Positions 35,092-41,681 of a stretch of 64,000 nt of DNA are shown piece after piece; position 1 is the stretch's first letter, and every line of letters starts with the position of its first letter. The stretch comes from WTFY01 sp965220875 (lineage in GTDB: Bacteria > Pseudomonadota > Gammaproteobacteria > UBA4575). The DNA is taken from positions 992,001 through 1,056,000 of the forward strand of contig OZ244849.1 of the NCBI GenBank assembly GCA_965220875.1, written 5' to 3'. Under the pieces are notes generated by a model that ran no database searches, was not told the origin of the DNA, and saw only the letters and a list, made by a program, of their open reading frames with translations. The position numbers were made by a program, and so were the translations under genes.

Positions 35092-35730
35092 CTAGTTCCG
35101 CCCAATACCTTCATAGACGGCATCTTCAGTGATGACCTTGTCCATATAAACATCATGTGGAGCTACCAGTACCTCATCGAAAAGTTGCGATTCGTAGCAC
35201 AGTGCAATGAGTGGGCAATCAGGGCGGGCTTTTTCAAGAAGGCGGTCATAGTATCCCTGCCCATTTCCCATGCGTCCTCCTTTACGGTCAAAACCCACGC
35301 CCGGCACCATGATGATGTCTAGGTCTTCAGGTTCCACTTCTTTTTCAGGATTTCCCCACAGATCCCTGGGCGGTTCAAGAATGTTCCACTTGCCCACGAC
35401 CATTTCCTCTAGGCTTTCCATCCACCATAACCCCAGCTTGTTCTCGCCATTTTCGTCTTCAGTGCAGTAGGGGACGATGATTTTTTTTTCACTTTCGGCC
35501 ACTTCTTCGAGCAGTTGTGGCTTGGTTCGGGTTTCTGACCGGCAGTCAATGTACCACATTGCGGTTTTTGCACGCTGATACTCTGGCAGGGCCATAAATC
35601 TCTGGCAAGCCTGTATGCTGAGTTCATCTTTGTTTTCCTGGGCATTGCGGCGGTCATAGGCTTCACGCCGCATCTTGTTTTTGCGTTCCATTACCGCCTT
35701 GAGTTCTTCGGGAGATAGTAGTGTGGCCAT
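35092..35730 (-). CDS. 5-formyltetrahydrofolate cyclo-ligase family protein
   Basis: ATP-dependent conversion of 5-formyl-THF to 5,10-methenyl-THF, which returns this inert folate to the C1 pool. The start at 35730 (MATLLSPEELKAVM) has an AGGAGT ribosome site 4-5 nt away and gives 212 residues; an upstream ATG at 35766 has none. The C-terminal family signature is present as VPGVGFDRKGGRMGNGQGYYD, preceded by LDIIMVPG. It is coupled by 2 nt to ftr. The sequence is acidic and somewhat unlike E. coli YgfA/FAU1, so it may be a C1-pathway-specific form. Confidence 0.88.
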   Translation of the reverse strand: MATLLSPEELKAVMERKNKMRREAYDRRNAQENKDELSIQACQRFMALPEYQRAKTAMWYIDCRSETRTKPQLLEEVAESEKKIIVPYCTEDENGENKLGLWWMESLEEMVVGKWNILEPPRDLWGNPEKEVEPEDLDIIMVPGVGFDRKGGRMGNGQGYYDRLLEKARPDCPLIALCYESQLFDEVLVAPHDVYMDKVITEDAVYEGIGRN

Positions 35731-35829
35731 TGAGACTCCTGAAAATATTTTTGTTATGCCGGGCACGTGGTTTTGAATGAGAGGTGTAATCCTAATGGAT
35801 TTGCACCATGCTTGACAATTTCGGAGTTT

Positions 35830-37512
35830 TCAGCCGGTGATGGCTCCATGTGATGCTGAGCCTACCTGTTGCGCATATTTGGCTAAAACACCCTTGGAAT
35901 ACCGGGACCTTGGAGGCCGCCAGCTTTTTCTTCTCAGTCCCAGTTCCTTTGCTGAAAGCATGACATTGATTTCGCGCTTTCGGGCATCAATTGTGATCCG
36001 GTCACCATTTTTAAGCAGTGCCAGAGGGCCGCCTACAGCCGCCTCCGGGGTAATATGGCCCACCACAAAACCGTGGCTGCCCCCGGAGAAGCGGCCATCA
36101 GTGATCAGGGCAACATCCTTTCCCAGCCCCTTTCCCATGATGGCAGATGTCGGAGACAACATTTCACGCATGCCTGGTCCACCCTTGGGTCCTTCGTAGC
36201 GTATGACCACGACATCCCCTTTCCTGACACGATCACTGAGGATGCTAGACAAGGCCTTTTCTTCCGAGGGGAAGATCCGCGCTTTGCCGGTAAAGCTCAA
36301 ACCTTCTTTTCCGGAGATTTTTGCCACCGCACCTTCAGGTGCCAGGTTCCCATACAGGATGACCAAGTGCCCGTCTTCCTTGATCGGGTTGGCAAAATCA
36401 CGCACGATGTCCTGGGACTTCGGATAAGGCTTGACACCTTGCAGGTTTTGCCTGAGGGTTTTGCCGCTTACAGTTATGCAGTCTCCCTGCAGCAAGCCCT
36501 TGTCAAGCAGCATGCGCATCAGAGGCTGTACTCCGCCTATCTCGATCAGCTCGGACATCATGTATCGCCCACTGGGGCGAAGATCTGCAAGTACCGGTAC
36601 TTTTCGGCCGATTCTTGTAAAATCATCCAGCTTCAGTTTTACCCCGATTGCATGTGCCATGGCCAGCAGGTGCAGCACTGCATTGGTAGAGCCGCCCAGT
36701 GCGGTCACAACTGCAATCGCATTGAAAAAGGCCTTCTTCGTCATGATGTCTTTTGGACGGATGTCTTTTTGCACCAGGTTCAGTGCAACCCTGCCGGCAT
36801 CAAGGCAGTCTTGCCGTTTTTCCTTGGAGACCGCACTTTGCGCAGAACTGTTTGGCAGGCTCATGCCCAGTGCCTCGATGGCACAGGCCATCGTGTTTGC
36901 GGTGTACATGCCACCGCAGGACCCTGGGCCGGGTATGGCAGATCGTTCCACCAGCCTGAGTTCTCGGTCCGATATTTGGTTCCTGGCATGTTGCCCTACT
37001 GCCTCAAATACGGAAACTACATCCACATTGGAGTTCCTGTGTCTGCCCGGCAGAATGGTTCCTCCATAGACAAATACCGAAGGGCGGTTGAGGCGTGCCA
37101 GGGCAATCAGGCAGCCAGGCATGTTTTTGTCACAACCTCCGATTGCGACCACGCCGTCAAACCCCTCGCAGCCCACTACGGTTTCCAGGGAGTCAGCGAT
37201 GACTTCGCGTGACACCAGGGAATATTTCATGCCTTCAGTGCCCATGGAGATGCCGTCAGAAACTGTTATGGTATTGAATATGACGGCTTTGCCCCCGGCA
37301 AGGTCGGCACCTTTGGCGGCTTGTTTCGCGAGTCCATCGATATGCATGTTGCACGGGGTTACCATGCTCCAGGTCGATGCAATACCTATCTGGGGCTTGG
37401 CAAAGTCTTGATCCCTGAAGCCTACCGCCCTGAGCATGGCACGACTTGGAGCCCGTTCGACCCCATCAACGACGGAAGAGGAATAGGGCCGGGTTGTTTT
37501 GCTGCTGGCCAA
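35830..37512 (-). CDS. ilvD: dihydroxy-acid dehydratase IlvD
   Basis: Iron-sulfur dehydratase for the third common step of valine/isoleucine synthesis. 560 residues, IlvD/Edd family, with cluster cysteines in GCDKNMPGC and PGSCGGMYTANTM plus an early one in TPCNMH. LGGSTNAVLHLLA and DGRFSGGSHGFVVGHITPEA complete the signature. The start is a TTG at 37512 with a strong GGAGG 8 nt upstream. Phosphogluconate dehydratase would be longer (~600 residues). It reads into the C1 genes 100 nt downstream, but the metabolic link is unclear. ilvE, the final step, lies at 44.6 kb. Confidence 0.95.
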   Translation of the reverse strand: MASSKTTRPYSSSVVDGVERAPSRAMLRAVGFRDQDFAKPQIGIASTWSMVTPCNMHIDGLAKQAAKGADLAGGKAVIFNTITVSDGISMGTEGMKYSLVSREVIADSLETVVGCEGFDGVVAIGGCDKNMPGCLIALARLNRPSVFVYGGTILPGRHRNSNVDVVSVFEAVGQHARNQISDRELRLVERSAIPGPGSCGGMYTANTMACAIEALGMSLPNSSAQSAVSKEKRQDCLDAGRVALNLVQKDIRPKDIMTKKAFFNAIAVVTALGGSTNAVLHLLAMAHAIGVKLKLDDFTRIGRKVPVLADLRPSGRYMMSELIEIGGVQPLMRMLLDKGLLQGDCITVSGKTLRQNLQGVKPYPKSQDIVRDFANPIKEDGHLVILYGNLAPEGAVAKISGKEGLSFTGKARIFPSEEKALSSILSDRVRKGDVVVIRYEGPKGGPGMREMLSPTSAIMGKGLGKDVALITDGRFSGGSHGFVVGHITPEAAVGGPLALLKNGDRITIDARKREINVMLSAKELGLRRKSWRPPRSRYSKGVLAKYAQQVGSASHGAITG

Positions 37513-37690
37513 TTTGGTTACCTCCGGTATTCAGTTGTCAGGCTGCAGGAATGAAAGTGGATAAGTCCATGTGCGGTTATCCTGCCACGCCCCGACCAAT
37601 ATACATCGCCGTTGAGTTATATCCATTATGAACCTCGATTGCAAAGTTTAGTGCACTGGTAGTTAGGATGCAGGCAGGAGGCGGGGAAGT

Positions 37691-37727
37691 ATCCGGCTGC
37701 TCGTGGCCACGTGTGCAGGAACCGGAT
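37691..37727 (-). terminator. long imperfect hairpin after the iron-transport operon
   Basis: Arms ATCCGG/CCGGAT at the base, CTGC/GCAG in the middle and CGTG/CACG at the tip around a 2-nt loop, with short bulges: about 14 base pairs in all. It starts 22 nt after the fbpC stop on the minus strand. No U-run follows on that strand, so it is either a factor-dependent terminator or a processing structure in the ilvD upstream region. Confidence 0.35.
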
Positions 37728-37749
37728 TTGATTCATTGCAGGCTTTCGG

Positions 37750-38805
37750 CTAGTTCGGATGTTTACGTTCAAACACTACGAGGTGTTCCAAGTCCAGTTT
37801 GATGCCGATGGGCTCTCCGATTTGGTGATCGTGATGGCTGGGCGCATAACAGAGCACGAAATTGCCGCTTCTCAGGCGGAGCTTGTAGAGGAATTCTGAA
37901 CCCCGGAACCGTTTTTCTTCCACCAGAGCGGTGATTGGGCTGCTGTCATCGTGAGGTATGTCATCCGGCCGTACCAGCAGATCAACTTCCTGGCCTGACG
38001 CAAATTCCGGGTCAAATTCTCCCTTGATATGTCCAAATTCGGTTTCGAGCGTGCAAACATCGAGCACTTTGGCAGGCACCATGCTGCCCAGACCGATGAA
38101 GTCTGCAACGAAACGCGTTTTTGGCCTGTGATAGATGTTATAGGCTGTGTCCCATTGTTCCACGCTGCCATCCAGCATGACACCTATTTCGTCAGCCATG
38201 GCAAAGGCCTCGTGCTGGTCATGGGTGACCAGGATTGCCGTGACGTCCTCATGCTTGAGAATCTTGCGGACACCCGTTGCTACCTGCTCGCGCAGATCGG
38301 GGTCAAGGTTTGAAAATGGTTCATCCAGCAAAAGGATTTCGGGCTTTGGTGCCAAGGCTCGTGCCAGCGCGACACGCTGCTGTTGTCCAAATGACAGCTG
38401 GTGCGGGTATTTTTCACCCTGGTAGTCTAGATCTGTCAACTCGAGAACCTGTCGAGTACGGACCTGCCTGTCATTCCGGTTCAGCGACTTAAGTCCGAAG
38501 CCTATGTTCTGGCTGACTGTGAGGTGGGGAAACAGGGCAAGGTCCTGGAACATCATGCCGATGTGCCGATTCTCGGGTGGAAGCGTGTAGTGCGTCTTGC
38601 TGAGCAGCCTGTCGTGAACATGAATCTTGCCTGCCGAGACAGGCAGGAACCCTGCTATGGCTCGCAAGAGCGAAGTTTTGCCGCATCCACTGGGACCCAG
38701 GATCGATGCAATTCGGCCAGGTTCAAGCATGAAGGAAACATTTCGAAGGATGCTTTCATCCTGCATGTTTACGCTAAGATTACGTACTTCAAGCTTGGCT
38801 GCCAT
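37750..38805 (-). CDS. fbpC: ABC transporter ATP-binding protein, ferric-iron type
   Basis: Cytoplasmic ATPase of an Fe(III)/polyamine-class importer. 351 residues from the ATG at 38805 (MAAKLEVRNLSVN); an upstream ATG adds seven unlikely residues. Walker A GPSGCGKTS, Q-loop MMFQDLALFPH, signature LSFGQQQRVALARAL and Walker B ILLLDEPFSNLD are intact, with switch His in VTHDQHEAF. The C-terminal ~110 residues form a TOBE-like regulatory domain. The start lies within the last codons of fbpB (17-nt overlap), so the two are translationally coupled. Last gene of fbpABC. Confidence 0.93.
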   Translation of the reverse strand: MAAKLEVRNLSVNMQDESILRNVSFMLEPGRIASILGPSGCGKTSLLRAIAGFLPVSAGKIHVHDRLLSKTHYTLPPENRHIGMMFQDLALFPHLTVSQNIGFGLKSLNRNDRQVRTRQVLELTDLDYQGEKYPHQLSFGQQQRVALARALAPKPEILLLDEPFSNLDPDLREQVATGVRKILKHEDVTAILVTHDQHEAFAMADEIGVMLDGSVEQWDTAYNIYHRPKTRFVADFIGLGSMVPAKVLDVCTLETEFGHIKGEFDPEFASGQEVDLLVRPDDIPHDDSSPITALVEEKRFRGSEFLYKLRLRSGNFVLCYAPSHHDHQIGEPIGIKLDLEHLVVFERKHPN

Positions 38806-40486
38806 GAATGACTCCGCCATGTGCAATGGATCGATTCAGTATCAGAATAGGCAAGATGCTGATCACTACTATCAGCAATGCACTGCATGCAGCATCAGCC
38901 AGACGCTCATCGGATGCCAGTTCGTAGGTGCGTACAGCCAGCGTGTTGAAGTCAAAAGGGCGCAACACCAGTGTAGCAGGAAGCTCCTTGATCACTTCGA
39001 CAAATACAAGTAGCGCGGCCACGAAAATTCCACTTCGTATGAGAGGAAGGTGGATCTTGGCAAAGCGATCAAACGTCTTATTTCCCAGTAATTGCGCTGC
39101 ATCATCGATACTGCGGTGAATCTTTGTCAGGCTGGAATCAACAGAATTGAGCCCGATCGCCATGAACCGCACAACGTGGGCAAATACTAATGACGCCAGG
39201 GTGCCGGTAAGGATCAAGCCTGATGAAATCCCGAATTTCTGCTGTAGCCAGGCATCCAGGGTATTGTCCAGCCAAGCAAAAGGGAGCAGCACCCCCACAG
39301 CAATAATAATTCCTGGTACGGCATAGCCCGTAGCACTGAAATTGACAGCGTGTGATATGAAAGGATGCGTGCCAACACGTTTGCCGTAGGCCAGCAGGGT
39401 GCCCAAAACGATCACGGCTAAGGTCACCATGGTGGCAAGCAGTATGGTGTTGGTAAACAGCACGAGAAAGGACATGTCGATTATTTCTGGCGCAGTTTGT
39501 AATGCCCAAATGCCCAATTGGTATGAGGGGATTATGAATCCCAGAAGGATCGGTGCGCCACATGCGAATACTGCAAGAACGGCCTTGGGACCCGATAGCT
39601 GGTAGTACCGGTTTTTTCGCGGCTTCACGGGGTACTGGTAACGCACAGCCTTCCGTGAATAGCGTTCGGCGAGAATGACCGCAAATATGCAAAGCAGGAG
39701 GATACTTGCTAACTGGGTAGCAGCAATGCGGTCACCCAGCCCGAACCACGTACGGAAAATTCCCGTTGTGAACGTGGTGACTCCGAAGTAGTGGACAGTT
39801 CCGTAGTCGGCCAGTGTTTCCATGATGACCAGTGTCAGTCCCGCTGCAATGGCGGGCCTTGCCAGGGGCAGGGTAACTGTAAAGAAGGTCCTGTACGCAC
39901 TGGCACCGAACGTGTGGCACGCTTCGCGCAAACTGGCGGATTGTTCGGAAAATGTGGTTCTCGCGAGTAGATACACATAGGGATAGAGCACCAGCGAGAT
40001 CATGGTGATCGCCCCACCGATTGAGCGGATTTCCGGGAACCAGTAATCGCCGTACCGCCAGCTGAAGACACTCCGCAAGAGTGTTTGCACAGGCCCTGCA
40101 AAGTCCAGTATACCCGTGTAAGTGTAGGCTATGATGTACGGCGGGAACGCAAGGGGCAAAAGCAGTGCCCAGCTGAAAAATCTACGTCCGGGGAAATTGC
40201 AGGCACTGCACAGCCAGGCAGTTGTGATCCCAAGCAGGGATGTGCCAAGGCAAACACCCGCAGCCAGAACAAGAGAATTTAAGATGTAACCTGGCAGGAC
40301 GGTGGAACGAAGATGCAGCCAGACCTCGCTTCTGGGCAGCAGCACTGAATACAGTACGGTGATGATGGGGATGCTCAGCAGTAGTGCTGTACATGCCGTA
40401 CAAGCCAGCCATCCTAAATTGCTTCTTTGCTGCCAGGATTTCCTGATAATGCCGGGCAGGGCAAGTGTTTCATTCCTGATGCCCAT
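38789..40486 (-). CDS. fbpB: ABC transporter permease, ferric-iron type (fused double domain)
   Basis: 565 residues with about twelve membrane helices in two homologous halves, each with an EAA-type loop that contacts the ATPase (EACHTFGASAYRTFFTVTLPLARPAI in the first half and DDAAQLLGNKTFDRFAKIHLPL in the second, both shown only in part here as EACHTFGAS and DDAAQLLGN). This duplicated organisation is typical of FbpB/SfuB iron permeases. It lies 18 nt downstream of fbpA. Substrate is inferred from the binding protein and the Fur-like operator. Confidence 0.93.
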   Translation of the reverse strand: MGIRNETLALPGIIRKSWQQRSNLGWLACTACTALLLSIPIITVLYSVLLPRSEVWLHLRSTVLPGYILNSLVLAAGVCLGTSLLGITTAWLCSACNFPGRRFFSWALLLPLAFPPYIIAYTYTGILDFAGPVQTLLRSVFSWRYGDYWFPEIRSIGGAITMISLVLYPYVYLLARTTFSEQSASLREACHTFGASAYRTFFTVTLPLARPAIAAGLTLVIMETLADYGTVHYFGVTTFTTGIFRTWFGLGDRIAATQLASILLLCIFAVILAERYSRKAVRYQYPVKPRKNRYYQLSGPKAVLAVFACGAPILLGFIIPSYQLGIWALQTAPEIIDMSFLVLFTNTILLATMVTLAVIVLGTLLAYGKRVGTHPFISHAVNFSATGYAVPGIIIAVGVLLPFAWLDNTLDAWLQQKFGISSGLILTGTLASLVFAHVVRFMAIGLNSVDSSLTKIHRSIDDAAQLLGNKTFDRFAKIHLPLIRSGIFVAALLVFVEVIKELPATLVLRPFDFNTLAVRTYELASDERLADAACSALLIVVISILPILILNRSIAHGGVIHGSQA

Positions 40487-40504
40487 GGCGGCCTGTACCT
40501 GCGA

Positions 40505-41533
40505 TCATTTCCATCTGGCATGATCCATTACCATTACTGCATTGGAATTGAGTTCACCTAGCAGATACAGGTTCAGGGAATCAGCCTTGAATTGGCCCCA
40601 GCGGGTCAGCATCTCGCTTGGCTGTACTCCGGGCTTCACTGGGTACTCGAAATTGGTTTCTGCATACCACTTTTGAGCAGCATCGCTCACCAGGAATTCG
40701 AGCAGCGCGACCGCGGATGCCCTGTTTTTTGAAGTGCGAATGACTGCGCCACCGCTGATGTTCACATGCACCCCTCGATCATCCTGGTTGGGCCAGAATA
40801 TTCTCACTTTTTGGGCCGCTTCTCGCTGTGCGGGATCTTTCGAGGCAAGCATTTTCCCCAGGTAGTAGCTGTTTGCGATCGCCACGTCACATTGGCCTGC
40901 CGCTACGGCCCGGATCTGGTCCCGGTCCCCTCCTTGCGGTGGACGCGCAAAGTTGCTGACTAGGCCTCGGGTCCAGGCGAGCGTGTACTCTTTGCCGTGA
41001 TGCGCAAGCATTGACGCAACCAGAGACTGGTTATAGATGTTGTCCGAGGATCGTGTACATATTTTCCCTTGCCAACCGGGCAGGCTCAGGTTTTCGTAGG
41101 TGGATAGGTCTGACGGGTTCACACGGCCGGACGCGTACATGATCGGGCGCGCCCTCAGCGAGAGGCCGAACCAGTTCCCGTCAGGATCCCTGTACTGTTG
41201 TGGGACGGAATTTCTGAGGGCAGGAGTATCTACGGGCAACAGGATATTTGCTTGCAGTGCACGGTGCAAGCGTCCGGCATCGATCGTTATCAGTATGTCA
41301 GCGGGGCTGTGCTGGCCTTCACTGATGATGCGTTGCAGCAGGGTGTCCGCTTTTCCGGTGATCAGGTTGACGCTTGTACCGGTTAGCTCTTGGAACTGAA
41401 GCAGCAGCGGCTTGATAAGATTCTCCTTTCTGGCAGAGTAGACATTGACCTCTGCTGCACACAGCAGCGAAGTAGACAGGCAGAAAAACACTGCAAGCGA
41501 GAATCTAGCGATATTCGGAAAACGGACATTCAT
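40505..41533 (-). CDS. fbpA: periplasmic iron(III)-binding protein, FbpA/FutA type
   Basis: Substrate-binding protein of the importer. 342 residues: signal peptide ending near LLCAAEV, then VNVYSARKENLIKPLL, which opens the bilobal fold of ferric-binding proteins. TGKADTLLQRI and DAGRLHRA follow, and the paired metal-ligand tyrosines probably lie in IANSYYLGKML. It is the first gene of the fbpABC operon and lies directly downstream of a Fur-like site, which supports an iron substrate. Thiamine- or spermidine-binding paralogues share the fold but not this context. Confidence 0.92.
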   Translation of the reverse strand: MNVRFPNIARFSLAVFFCLSTSLLCAAEVNVYSARKENLIKPLLLQFQELTGTSVNLITGKADTLLQRIISEGQHSPADILITIDAGRLHRALQANILLPVDTPALRNSVPQQYRDPDGNWFGLSLRARPIMYASGRVNPSDLSTYENLSLPGWQGKICTRSSDNIYNQSLVASMLAHHGKEYTLAWTRGLVSNFARPPQGGDRDQIRAVAAGQCDVAIANSYYLGKMLASKDPAQREAAQKVRIFWPNQDDRGVHVNISGGAVIRTSKNRASAVALLEFLVSDAAQKWYAETNFEYPVKPGVQPSEMLTRWGQFKADSLNLYLLGELNSNAVMVMDHARWK

Positions 41534-41573
41534 CGTGAAGCCTCTTGCCTGATCGTTGTGGCATTATGGTTAT

Positions 41574-41610
41574 GAAATAATAATAATAGCAATTCTTATT
41601 TGCATTAATA
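41574..41610 (-). promoter_or_regulatory. Fur-like operator in the fbpA/glnE divergent region
   Basis: An AT-rich stretch 41-77 nt upstream of fbpA reads, on the minus strand, AAATAAGAATTGCTATT followed by repeats of ATT. It resembles the hexamer-repeat Fur box (GATAAT arrays with an inverted partner). Together with an iron-type ABC operon starting right after it, this suggests iron-repressed expression. The 148-nt region also has to hold the glnE promoter on the other strand, which I cannot place with confidence. Confidence 0.5.
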
Positions 41611-41681
41611 ATATCTCGATCGTACAGGCAGTTGAAATTCTGACTGACCTGCCTTGCATTTTTTGATGTAATTTACTCGCT

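Noticed and set aside
36055..37212. A 385-codon open frame on the plus strand
   Set aside because: It lies wholly antisense to ilvD, whose motifs are complete; the antisense translation is rich in His, Gln and Cys and shows no family motif.
35830..37512. Phosphogluconate dehydratase (Edd) instead of IlvD
   Set aside because: 560 residues and the GCDKNMPGC/PGSCGGMYTANTM pattern fit IlvD; Edd is about 600 residues, and no Entner-Doudoroff partner is adjacent.
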